From Spirometra erinaceieuropaei (Eukaryota > Platyhelminthes > Cestoda > Diphyllobothriidea > Diphyllobothriidae), in assembly GCA_902702965.1 (NCBI GenBank), contig CACRXP010000175.1:903701-967700 (forward strand): DNA of 64,000 nucleotides. Direction: 5' to 3'. Shown here piece by piece: positions 54,840 to 64,000 of this stretch. The notes beneath the pieces were generated by a model. It searched no databases, was not told where the DNA came from, and saw nothing but the letters and a program-made list of their open reading frames with translations. The position numbers and the translations under genes were made by a program. Numbering within the stretch: position 1 is the stretch's first letter; every line of letters begins with the position of its first letter.

Positions 54840-55470
54840 TGGGATTCAAGGGGACTTATTTTTGTGTGAAATCCTGGCATGTTTTGTGAGTGGCCAGGTC
54901 GTGTGTGTGGTCCGCTCAGTCGGGCCTTCTAGTTATGTCAACCACTGCGCCCAATCCCCGCATCAGTTAACTGACAGGCTTGGACAGGAGACTGATGCTT
55001 GGGCATATTCCTCACTGACGCGCACTTAAACTATCATGTTGCGCTAAAGGCCGTGACTTGGAAGGCAGCCAGATGAGGGATAACATGATTCCCCTCCCAA
55101 GCAGAGGGTCAGACTGTAGTATTTCCTTTGTAATATGGCATCTGGGGCACTCCCACTCATTTGGGACAAGAGCCATCCCCCACTTATTGTTGTGTAGAAC
55201 CGGAGGCATTTGTGATGGCACGCCTAGGCGCGGGTTCACGCCGCGTCAGCTACCTGTAGCGGTCCCGCTTCCGTGCCTTTTTGACTCTGTCTTGACACTG
55301 GGTTGAGGTGGGTGCGGAAGGAGAGAGTGCGGTGGATACGGAACAAGTCCACTATCATTGGAAACTAATTTGCGCGCAGGTAAGCCCCGCCCCCACCCTC
55401 GCACTCACCATACTGTGGGGTTCACGATGAACATCGCTCACAACGATGGTCGGACTATTAGCTAAGAACC
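54840..55470 (+). repeat. Rep1, full-length reference copy
   Basis: About 630 bp: 'gtgtgaaatcctggcatgtt', a 'gtccgctcagtcggg' block, 'gaaggcagccagatgaggga', 'gagggtcagactgtag', 'gcatctggggcactcccact', 'tttgactctgtcttgacact', the G-rich 'gagagagtgcggtggatacg', 'gcgcgcaggtaagccccgcc' and the terminal 'catcgctcacaacgatggtc'. There are no boxes A/B, TIRs or coding capacity. About a dozen copies in 64 kb make it the main repeat. Class unknown. Confidence 0.75.
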
Positions 55471-55839
55471 TTATCTGCAGAAATTTCGGTTGCACATGGA
55501 AATTGGTACCTTCAGCATGACAGGGTTTACTTATTCCCATGCCCAAACCTTAACATACTCCCAAACACCAGCCTTAATTCTAACTCTTACCCCACTGGAG
55601 TTAAGTGCAAAACCACATATAATACAAGAGGCCCCTATTCCAGTGTCAATAAAATAACGAGTTGAATAAAATGTATGCTGATATTGGCCTTCATTTACTA
55701 AGTTTACAACTAAAATAGCAGGGAGTATAGTAAAACTGTGAGTTTCAGGCAGCCGTGAGGATAAACTGGCGTCCACCGGATTGTAGGTGACTGAATTCGG
55801 GTCAGTCAATGCGGCCGTTCATTCTCAGGCATTAGTAAC
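55471..55839. other. Unassigned stretch
   Basis: About 370 bp. A minus-strand 92-codon frame (55809-55531) is unrecognised. Confidence 0.35.
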
Positions 55840-55933
55840 CATTCTCTTCACCGGGTATGGTTGACTGATAACGGTGAATAAGCCAGAACTGAGCATTCCA
55901 GTCCCCATTGTCTTTGTCGGTAATGTCATTCTG
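55840..55933 (+). mobile_element. SINE body, first unit of a 312-bp dimer (head lost)
   Basis: 'gttgactgataacggtgaat', 'aagccagaactgagcattcc' and the end 'gtcggtaatgtcattctg'. The equivalent position in the next unit is 312 bp downstream (55894 versus 56206). Confidence 0.85.
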
Positions 55934-56076
55934 CCTATATCATGCGCCGCTGTGCGGCTGCTGGTTGGACTCGAGAGAGGGAGAGAGAGAGTGTACTAAG
56001 GCACAACGGGACGAATGAGTTCCGTAACACGATCGGTGAGCGCTTCCTCTACCATTGTCAACATACCCGATAGCAA
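55934..56076 (+). repeat. SINE linker
   Basis: 'gccgctgtgcggctgctggt', a GA-rich run, 'aaggcacaacgggacgaatg', 'gttccgtaac' and 'gatcggtgagcgc'. Confidence 0.85.
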
Positions 56077-56237
56077 CCGGCAGGACAACGATACCGTGGC
56101 TCAGTGGTTGGGGACTTTGAACGTCTAACCGAGATGGAGTCGCGGAAATTACATACGTCGGGGTTGGTTATGGCTGTTTGATGACGGCTGGTAAGCCAAA
56201 ATGGCCATTCCAGTCTCCCGAGTTCCTATCAGTGATG
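56077..56237 (+). mobile_element. SINE, second unit
   Basis: Head 'ccggcaggacaacgataccg' with box A 'tggctcagtggttggggac'. Box B is weak. The body is complete to 'cattccagtctcccgag'. Confidence 0.85.
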
Positions 56238-57299
56238 TTGTTAACAACCACCTTGTTTGGGAACTGGAATTCAGTGTGCACGACTCTCGTGACAGTGATT
56301 TCAGCCTCCCTTTCCTACAAGACCGTGTCGATACGCCCTGTGACGAAGCAGGACACAGCAGCTGACCAGTCATAAACCATCCGACGACGTATGCAGGACA
56401 CTACTAACGGTCTCCTAGAGAAAGCACCAGGTTGCACAACTGCAGCCTGACTGTGTCCTCAAGTCGAGGTCGAATATCGTGCTGCAAGGATGTGTTGAGC
56501 CGTATCATGGAGTCAGGTGTGCGTGCCCTGGGTGGCAGCTTGTTCCTTGACCAAGTTCCGTAGTTACGAATTCAGCTCGGCTGTCCACCTGAAAAAATGG
56601 CTAGGTCACCAGCTTCTATTCACTGCTTGTCATTGCTTCCGTACTGCCCACTTTCTAAAAGACTGACTTATCACGTAGAATTAGGACCTTCGAGTTCGAC
56701 GTGACACTAATAAACAGGTGTCGAAGGACGAAATTCGCGTTTGTTTGTTTCGTAAAGCACACCAAGTGTCGCCAGCGGAACGACGTAGCTGGATCTTTAC
56801 CTCCTACAGAAAGCTCGTCTTGCCTGATAAAGGCCTCGGACATGCAGTCTGTGTCTGAAATATCAGTACTTGATGACAGCAGAAATGGTGACTTCTGTGA
56901 CTCCGTTCTTGTCTTTGACACTCCTCTGAGAAGCAGCCCTCGTACCCGGCCACAGACTGGTGGCCGACCGTTGACCAAGCATTTTTAAGAAGATCCGAAA
57001 AGCCTGGATTTTAAGTGAGGCGTAATCAGTTTCTGAAACTGAATTGTGCTTCTTCTAGCGCATGAAATAAGGATGCATACATTGTCCTCTTTAGACCACC
57101 TTGCTTTAAGCTAATGTGTGCTGCGTCAGTGTAAACGAGCACAAAGCGATTCAATAAAATCCTCGCGGTTCTCCGCAATCGTCCCTTCCTTTCACCGAAC
57201 ACGGTGATTAAATGAATGCTCCCAAAGTCTTCAGAAGGCTAAAGAACCAACATTTGCCCATCAAAACCCTTTTGCGGGCGTGCTGTCAAAAGCGGACAG
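56238..57299. other. Unassigned stretch
   Basis: Opposed frames of 107 (56978-56655, -) and 95 codons (56701-56988, +). Neither is recognised. Confidence 0.35.
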
Positions 57300-57860
57300 T
57301 TCGATTATTCCAGACGACGATGACCTCCGTTGCATGCTCTTTGTATTGGACGCATCACCGACGACTTAGGCGTGAAGTAGATTGTCCGGCTTGCATAGCA
57401 CTTACGTCACTCTCTCATCCCCTTCAGTAGCATTGATATGATAGTAAAACAGTGTCGAATGACCGACGGTAGCATGGACGCAGCGACTGAAGAAGTTGAA
57501 AGGACCTTTCTGCGAATGCTTTTCAGGATCTGGTCATCGCAACATGTACCATGCTTTCGTCTGGGCCTATTTGGATTTCAGCTTTGTGACAGCGGCACAA
57601 AGGTCACATCAAAAAGGAGCAGTTGGAGTCTGACTCTCAGTCCTGAGAGAGACCGATTCAAAACTCCACGCGATCCGGATTTATTATAGTCTTGTGTGTG
57701 TGCTGTGGAGGATGGATTTCCTCATTCTCTCCTCCATCTCACCCATTCACCAGTCGGCTATGCGAGCCTCTCTGTCAACTAGTGCCGGGATTGGTTACAG
57801 TGACTGACACGGCGTTAAGATCTGCGCCTTGACGTGCCGCCATACCCCCCCCCCCCAAAT
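57300..57860 (-). repeat. Rep1 (minus, diverged)
   Basis: 'gacgatgacctccgttgcat', 'gtccggcttgcatagcac', 'cactctctcatcccc', 'ggagcagttggagtctgact' and 'ctgacacggcgttaagatct' in the reverse order of the reference copy. Confidence 0.65.
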
Positions 57861-58059
57861 ATAGGACAGTAGTTTTGGGCTCGCGCGAGCTCAGCGCGGG
57901 TCAGTTTGACACCCATTCTGGTGCAGTGCGTCTTCAGAACAGCCCGTTGTGGGGCGCAGCATCCACTAGTGATAAACTCAATGAAAAATTGACACGGTAC
58001 AAACTTCAGATTAGTTTATTGGTGGACTACTCTAGGTTCCTATTTTCCAGAATTTTAAA

Positions 58060-58310
58060 TAGGGAAAGGAAACATGCGATGTTCACAATGGAAGAAAACT
58101 GTTACATCTAAGACAGTAGGATCCTTTGGAAGTAGCCAGGGTATCATACGGCAAGAGTGCTGAGTAGGAGTTCGCGCGAGTAAATGCAGGCGCAGATGAT
58201 GAAGAATCCTTCCAAATACAAAAAAATTGCCGATATAAGCGAAGATGCGAGTTGCAGGAACCACTTGATCAGAAGAAGAAGAAGAAGAAGAAGAAGAAGA
58301 AGAAGCGATC
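58060..58310 (-). pseudogene. PLE N-terminal remnant after terminal repeat (minus)
   Basis: After the hammerhead-like motif the minus strand reads a (TTC)n-derived poly-Ser run, then DQVVPATRIFAYIGN, which aligns with RLLSGTRLFAPIGN at 50513-50580. The remainder is not recognised. It suggests a second PLE copy joined behind the one ending at 58508. Confidence 0.5.
58271..58305 (+). repeat. (GAA)n microsatellite
   Basis: About 11 units, within the region following the PLE terminal repeat on the minus strand. Confidence 0.97.
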
Positions 58311-58331
58311 GCTGGAAAAGGGGCTTTATTC

Positions 58332-58373
58332 GCCTGACGTTTCGGATTCTCGCTTGAACCCATCATCAGAGAC
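58332..58373 (-). ncRNA. Hammerhead-like motif of a PLE terminal repeat (best copy)
   Basis: Minus strand: GUCU pairs with AGGC (4-bp stem I with one G-U). CUGAUGA, one U, GGGUUC-AAGCGA-GAAUCC (perfect 6-bp stem II), then GAA-ACGU-C. All core positions are intact and cleavage would follow GUC. ACGU is self-complementary, so stem III can form between two molecules or two tandem copies. Activity is untested. Confidence 0.75.
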
Positions 58374-58507
58374 AGTGGCAGAAAAGGGTGACTCGGGCAC
58401 AGGAAGTTGCAGTATTTATAGGATGCAGTCGCTATGCTACCGCATACCTATAACAATTAACCGCTCCCCCTTCACCATGGATTGTTGCCCGCTGGTGCGC
58501 TAATGGC

Positions 58508-58850
58508 TTAACGGCCGGCATGCAAGTTGTTAATTGCTGAAATCTCATCACCCGTGTTGGGTGCTGGCGTGATGATTGCTCGGTCATCTGACTCACCGGC
58601 TTGCGCGCTCCCTGAGTGGTCAATTACTTTGGCTAATCTATGCCTCAGCACGGAATATGGAGTGGAGATGTCGTTGCACTTGTTGATAGACTGAGGTCCC
58701 GTGAACCATGACTCAAGCAACTCGCGACTCACGCGATTGTCCCCTCTGGCGAGAATTTCGACCAACTGTGGTGGTCTGCTTACGGATCTACTTAGTACGA
58801 AGGACGTTCACAGAGTCTATGTCTAGCTTATTCCTTCCGTTTCCGATATC
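58508..58850 (-). pseudogene. PLE C-terminal tail (minus)
   Basis: The frame gives VEILARGDNRVSRELLESWF, TGPQSINKCNDISTPYSVLR and HRLAKVIDHSGSAQAG. This is the tail after the GIY-YIG domain, homologous to RELFVAWTSDENSVN at 59250-59310 but from another subfamily. About 130 bp after its stop lies the terminal hammerhead-like motif, the normal PLE order. Confidence 0.75.
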
Positions 58851-58959
58851 TCGTAGCACCCAGACCGCATAACAACGACTCAAGAGGAGCTCGATCAAGC
58901 TGGCTGATCAGGCATTCCTGAGCCCTCATGCGTCTGCCACAGAAGCGACCAAGCACATT

Positions 58960-59400
58960 ACTGCGGAACTAGGTGTTGGAATTGCACACCGCCCCAAGGC
59001 CACTGTGCCCAATAGGGTCATGAAAATTAAAAACTAGTTAAAGCCTGAAGAGCAATCTGGAGTAGTGCATCGCATTCCGTGTCACAATTGCCCTTGTAAC
59101 TACACAGGACAGATTGGGCGCATGCTCGGGTCGTGCATACACGAACTTAAGCTGGCTGTGCGACGAGGCGGCGCATTATCACAAGTGGCCGCCGGCATCT
59201 ACGAAACAGGTCACGAGTTTAACTTCGCAGCCACCAAAATGGTCGCCCACACCTGAAACAAAACAGGCCGAGAATTGTTTGTAGCCTGGACCTCGGACGA
59301 GAACTCGGTCAATTGAATTATCGATCTGGTGCCGGCGTACAGAGCCGTGTTTAGTCACCTCCAGTCTTGCGCCGTCGGCCGATGACTGGCCTAAATGCCT
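58960..59400 (+). pseudogene. PLE GIY-YIG domain (plus, short open frame)
   Basis: Frame 59065-59256 and its continuation: MHRIPCHNCPCNYTGQIGRM, CIHELKLAVRRGGALSQVAA, GHEFNFAATKMVAHT, then RELFVAWTSDENSVN after a stop. The 'hRIPC..C...Y-GQ-GR.l..r..EH' layout is the GIY-YIG endonuclease of PLEs. Cys pair, Tyr and Gln-Thr region are kept, while EH has become EL. The RT core upstream is not visible. Confidence 0.8.
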
Positions 59401-59432
59401 TATAACCGTCACTTGTTCTGTTGCTGCTTCTA

Positions 59433-59472
59433 CCTCTGACGATGGACTCCTGCAAGAGTCTGAAAGCTCAGG
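59433..59472 (+). ncRNA. Hammerhead-like motif (AGCU subtype)
   Basis: CCU pairs with AGG as stem I. CUGACGA at 59436-59442, GACUC-CUGCAA-GAGUC as a perfect 5-bp stem II, and GAA-AGCU-C, with AGCU again self-complementary. The core is intact and the cleavage triplet would be CUC. It sits at the end of the + strand PLE. Confidence 0.65.
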
Positions 59473-59681
59473 ACAATAAACGAAGTGTTCTGATGCTCGA
59501 CTCTTTTTTTTCACTTAAGAAGTATTACCTCAACTGTTAGTGCCTGGTTCAGTGAAAAGCTGGATCTGTGCTCAAATCTCGGATTCCCCATGTCTACAGT
59601 TGGAAGACTTCGGCTGACAATGACTAAAGGGCCGGAAGCGGCCCTTCTGTTCTCCCTCGAACCTCCTTGAACTGGGGCCTC
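59473..59681. other. Unassigned spacer
   Basis: Between the PLE end and Merlin copy 2, nothing recognised. Confidence 0.4.
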
Positions 59682-60470
59682 GGTAACAATCGGGAGATGA
59701 CACCCAAAAACATCCGCCTAACCAAAGCAGCCTGTCTTACGGGACAGGTGGTAATAAGGGTTTTATGAGTGGTGGCTGGTCGGGATGTACGATACCAGCC
59801 GATGGCAAGCCTTATTTGAACAGGTGAATGATCGAAGTTGGCCCGCTCTCCGTTCCTTCATTACAAAATGGGTCGCCATAGGCAGTATAGGAGTAACGGA
59901 CGAGTGGAAGGCGTATAATGGTCTTCCCTCAGAAGGTTATCTACATTTCTCTGTTAACCCCTCAAAGAACTTCAAGGCCCCTTCCACCGGACGGCACACA
60001 ATGCCATTGAGGCATACTGGAGTAGACTGAATAGGAAACTCCACGAAGGAGGCGCTGTATGCGGTCGAGCTGTGTGGGCTCACATAGACGAAGTACAGTA
60101 TCGTCTTTATTTGGCCTCAATGCCATCTCTTTGACAGATGCCTGGGAACTGTTCCTATCCCGTGTTGTGCAGACTTATCCTTTTTAAAAGTCATCTTGTT
60201 TTGTAATAAACTGCCAGAATGCGAATGTATACCGTATATTCAGGTGTACGTGTGTAACGACGGAGAAGCTTGGGTAACAGCGACCATCGTCCATGTAACC
60301 TCCTGCCATGTTCGTTCGGCCAGCCCATGTTAGGCCGTCGGGGAAAGTCCAAGTAGTGCGTGAAAGTAGGCCTGCAACCGCTGATATAGCCTGAAGACGT
60401 TTGAGTCCACTGTTAAAGATATTTTTTCTAGGTAGCGGATTTTTTTGGGTGCCATCTCCCGATTGTTACC
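59682..60470 (+). mobile_element. Merlin-type DNA transposon copy 2 (789 bp)
   Basis: TIRs of about 35 bp with a few mismatches (GGTAACAATCGGGAGATG start). Flanks 'ggggcctc' and 'ctggcctc' share GGCCTC (6 of 8), consistent with an eroded target duplication. High identity to copy 1 across the whole length, including the subterminal cctgtc/gacagg hairpin, plus a short insertion near 60330. Confidence 0.9.
59761..60187 (+). pseudogene. Merlin transposase C-terminal part, frameshifted
   Basis: Opens as copy 1 (GMYDTSRWQALFEQVNDRSW, GVTDEWKAYNGLPSEGY). A one-base deletion in the 'cggcacac-aatgcc' segment near 60000 shifts the frame just before the catalytic Glu region. A second small deletion near 60110 shifts the C-terminus. 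The first catalytic Asp is missing, as in copy 1, so both copies descend from the same internally deleted parent. Confidence 0.85.
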
Positions 60471-62809
60471 CTGGCCTCTTCGTGGGAAACTCGTCTGTCA
60501 CAAAATATAGGTTTTCGTATTTCTGACGTTCATATGGACACTATTGCTGAGGCCATGCTTGCAGTGAATTATTTAATGCTTCCGCGACGGGGGGAGGGGT
60601 GTACGGCCCTGGTATGAGTCCTCTAACTAGTAAACAATGCACTGCGGCGACGCGCTTTCAGCTGGAAAAGGAGGTATATTGCAGAACTTGCCCGTACATA
60701 AAATCCCGAGTAACCCTCATTGCAGTGCGCTTTCATAGTCTCTGTTTAAAAGGAGGTACACTATTAAGAAATCTCTCCATCTTAGAAAGGTTTTGCCATT
60801 AAAGCATCCGACAAGCAAATTCTAATTCTATTAAATGCCCCAGACTTGCGAAACCGTCAGCTGATCTTTAAAATTACGCAATTATTAAGATAACTTTGAG
60901 GAATACAGGCAACAGTATGTATACAACAATAAGGGAAGGATAATCGATATAGACAAGGGAACTCGAAATGGTCACTTCTGAACCACCAGGCACCGTTAGC
61001 CAGCCAGATCAAAGTCTGGCTTTGAGTAACCTCGGATTCATCGCACCTTCGCACACGTTATGCTAGCACTTATGTTGCTGTTGAGGACATTTTAACGATG
61101 ACTAACGTTTTTTACAATTATTTGCCTCCTGATCATAAGGGTTTTTCGACCCCAAGAGAAATGTCTTTCGGAAGAAGAAAAGAATTGCCTCGCGCGTCAG
61201 TGAGGAAGGCAAATCACATTTTTTTCATGGTTTGCAGATGACCCTGTAGTGTCTAAACTGTTGACCACTTGACGCGCACTTCAGCGGAGGCAGGGGGCAG
61301 TGCGATCCAACTCCGTCTAATAGCCCATGTTTTTCGCAAACTTGCTTTCAATTGTTTGTGCAACTCGCCCTAATGAATGACCAAACTTTTATTTTTTGTC
61401 TAACAAATTCGCAGTCTATGTTGCATTTGCATTCCTATGCGCCGACTGCACACAGAACTACAACGGTGGGTTCATAGCACTTGTTTCCGCTATCTGTATC
61501 CTTTGTGCCCATGCGCGCCTTTTGACACGATATTTGAGCTGAGATCGGTCCTGGTAGTTAGAATTACGCGTTATGAGTGCTCTTATGCGCGCAGTTTTGT
61601 ACCAGAGCGGAATCAAACACTGGCATCCACTTTATCCAATTAGAAAGGAAGATTGGCTCACTGGAAAAAATCTATTCTACGCCTCACGTTTCGTAGAGCT
61701 CTGTAGGATCATTACCGTTTGGGCTTTAAAGCACAAAGTGAACAGGAATTCAGGCTCCTTAGCCTTGTGTTAATCACTTTTCTCATCGTTTCACCTCCTC
61801 AGCCCCTTGGCTGGGGACTGGCGACTGTGATAACTGTTTGCATATTAAGCAATCAACTAGATGGAGGACAATCAAGTCTCGGCGAAGGTTGCTCAGCTCG
61901 GTTGCACTTTTTTTTTCCTACTGAGAGTATCTAATCGGTTACATAAGCCAGGCTTGGCCGTCTTTATCTGTTTCCGCGTAGGCAACTGCGCAGAACTTTG
62001 TAAGCCAGAGGAGGGTCGGTATGCCCGTTGACGAGGCCGACACAAGCCTCTTGAATTTGTCGATGTAAAGTTATACAGATGAGATGGTTAGCATCGCGCA
62101 AATTTTGAGGGTTAATTTGTCGACGAAAATGCACGAGGGACTAAAAGGCAGAATGTTGCAATTATGAAAATTTTCGATATTTCCCATAATCCATCCACTC
62201 TAGGTGGTGTGAATCATTCATCTCGCACATAAACAAAACAACCCTTACTTTCTATAAAATTTATTATGCGTGGTTAAAAACTGCTACCTCATTATAGCGA
62301 TGTATGAAAAGAGCACAATTTCACCGTTAAGTAAGGCCCCGTCCTTTACCCCAAGAAGGCTTTGTGGCCTCGAGAAACTAATTTATGCGGATGTGGACTG
62401 ATTTTATCGGAAATCATAAAATTGAAGAAATGTCTTTATGTCAGGTCCATTATTGAAGAACCAGCATAACTGATAACAGAAGATGAAAATGTGATATAAC
62501 GACAGTATGATGAAAGCGATAACAAATGCGACGTATTAGTACTTGGTTGGTTTGAAACTGCGACAAGTCAGGAGGTCATAAAGATCGCTACGTTGTCTAT
62601 GGTTGTTTTTCCTTTGCAGTTAGAAAGTGCAAAACCCAGTTCTTCCCGCATTGAAACTTGCTTCCCTGTTCGCTTCCGCTTTTTTTATTAGTGCAAGGAG
62701 ATTTCGGATAAGACTGAAACCAGGAATTTTGGAGGGAATAAATACGCTTCGCAGACCACAGGCGGAAAGACAGACTATGGTTTTAAATTAAGAACATAGT
62801 TGCAAACTA
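60471..62809. other. Unassigned AT-rich stretch
   Basis: About 2.3 kb with no repeat recognised. Frames are below 75 codons (for example 61437-61643 and 61719-61934). The best candidate for unique or intronic DNA here. Confidence 0.4.
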
Positions 62810-62814
62810 AATTT

Positions 62815-63505
62815 GGATCATGCCTTCTTTTGGCGACGAACAGGACTTTATACTGAAGCGTTACAGTGTCCAGGAGTGCCGTTGTACCTAAGGGCATCCT
62901 TAACCATGTCAATGCACACTTTGCTGTTGACGGTCACCGTTGTCGAACATTAGACCAGTCATTCCCCGAATATAGTGGCTATCCAAACCGTCAGGCATCT
63001 CACAGTTCTTGAAAGGTGCCATCTACACAGTGTGTTCTCGTGGAAGGTTCTTCCCATCTACAACCTCCTGGGCCGACTTCCGAACCGTATCACCAAAGTA
63101 AATGGTCTTCCAAAATGAAAGTCTGTGATCAACGCGTTCTCGGGCAAACAAAAAAACTTTCTCTAGTAAGTTCCCCATATAAAACGGCTTTGTCACCGGG
63201 TTTCGCTGGTGGATGTTGAATTCTTCCATCCTTTTGTTAATTATGCGCAAGAAAAGCATTGACGGTGTTCCTTGTATATACCCTTAAGGAGAATTTAGTG
63301 CGACTTTTGGTGTTCGACGAATGAAATCGTCGTCTTGCTTACTTAGAGACCGTTTTGGCCCATCTTGCTTAGGTCTAGGCACTGCTTTATTGTTAACAAA
63401 TCTCACAGAGTGGCCTGAGTAATGTTCGGCTGCCAATTTTTGCATGAATCCAACGTCAGCCTCCGATAGAAATAGTTCTGACACCTTTGTTGCATGGCAT
63501 GCCAC
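62815..63505 (-). pseudogene. Tc1-like transposase relic (minus)
   Basis: The first frame (63505-63284) gives DGPKRSLSKQDDDFIRRTPK, equivalent to the GRPRK-type linker (GRPR AT-hook-like) and second helix-turn-helix region of Tc1 transposases. After stops and a shift, 63259-63023 gives KPFYMGNLLEKVFLFARERV and DHRLSFWKTIYFGDTVRKS. This matches the KP..K..RL.FA..H....W..V.WSDE segment, where the first catalytic Asp (DE) appears as GD. Downstream DDE residues are not recognised. Cut-and-paste activity is lost. No inverted repeats were found around it. Confidence 0.7.
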
Positions 63506-63510
63506 AGAAA

Positions 63511-64000
63511 TGTGGCAGTATGTCGCGGGTAATCAACATGTATTTGGTCGTGAAAACTAATCATTGGTGTGGTGGTGATGGTAAAAATGCCATCAAACTG
63601 CCATATAATTGTAAATTATTGCGTAAGAATCACCAGCTTACAAAATATAACTTTTAAAGCTTAATCCGCTCCCTGTTTCTCGATAACAAAGAGATTTAGC
63701 AGGCATGATTCCACCGACTTTTCGTAAACGCAAGATCCCATTTTCCGCTCCTATAAGAGGTTTGCTTAAAAACTTCTGTGTTTGCGCCAATGTCCTTTTA
63801 TGTCATAATGTGTAAGAAAAAGATTTGACATATGATCCTAAATAACGTAGAAAGTTACCAGGCTATCAGAAAATGTCCGACTATGCGTAAGGCCGGTTTG
63901 TTTTCTCTTTCCTAAAAGAGATCTTAAATGGATTCGTCTCTAGTAAAAGGCTTCCTGCGCCTCAAATCAGCTCAATAATCATAAACCCGTACCGAGTATG
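63511..64000. other. Unassigned AT-rich end
   Basis: Nothing recognised in the last 490 bp. Confidence 0.4.

Overview
This is eukaryotic, gene-poor, repeat-dense DNA, most likely from a flatworm and probably a diphyllobothriidean tapeworm (Spirometra, Diphyllobothrium or Schistocephalus type). The evidence is an APE/RT LINE whose 3' part carries C2H2 fingers followed by the peptide motif HRTETGEPVPGAPTY, Penelope-like elements (PLEs) with GIY-YIG-like tails and hammerhead-like motifs, Merlin transposons, interstitial TTAGGG-like tracts and many triplet or CA microsatellites. The species assignment rests on recall of these families, not on a search. I found no host exon, rRNA, functional tRNA, operon or CRISPR array that I could defend. 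Almost every recognisable coding stretch is a decayed transposon.

Layout. 1-3.7 kb: a 3' piece of a common dispersed repeat (called Rep1 here), a TIR element apparently split by a 312-bp SINE unit, and a GC-rich unassigned stretch with an assembly gap. 4-8 kb: a TTAGGG-linked repeat, tandem SINE heads, a Ser-tRNA-like SINE, a SINE dimer and half a TIR element. 8-10 kb: a Ty3/gypsy pol relic between 155-bp direct repeats, mixed with Rep1 pieces. 10.7-16.4 kb: Rep1 copies, a complete 991-bp TA-flanked TIR element and a third SINE dimer. 16.5-21.2 kb: LINE zinc-finger 3' ends on both strands and a LINE with EN, partial RT and fingers but most of the RT deleted. 22.2-23.7 kb: the best-preserved PLE reverse transcriptase (minus strand). 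24.9-25.5 kb: a 192-bp-armed palindrome with a SINE inserted in one arm, bounded by a perfect 10-bp target duplication.

27.7-46.2 kb: TTAGGG-linked repeats, a CR1/Jockey-type LINE tail, a second full TIR element (960 bp), PLE terminal repeats with hammerhead-like motifs, Merlin copy 1 and a PLE C-terminal domain with a further hammerhead-like motif. 46-60.5 kb: unassigned DNA, SINEs, several PLE fragments, including a nearly perfect 68-bp-arm hairpin of two opposed motifs, a LINE 3' end, a full Rep1, and Merlin copy 2. 60.5-64 kb: the least repetitive part, with a Tc1-like transposase relic near the end.

How the parts relate: autonomous families (LINE, PLE, gypsy, Merlin, Tc1) are present only as broken copies. 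Non-autonomous ones (180-bp SINE, TIR foldback element, Rep1, Ser-tRNA-like SINE) are the most abundant. The most informative observations are seven or more hammerhead-like motifs in PLE terminal regions, a recurring ~312-bp tandem SINE unit at four loci, and a LINE deletion that joins RT motif A directly to the zinc-finger linker.
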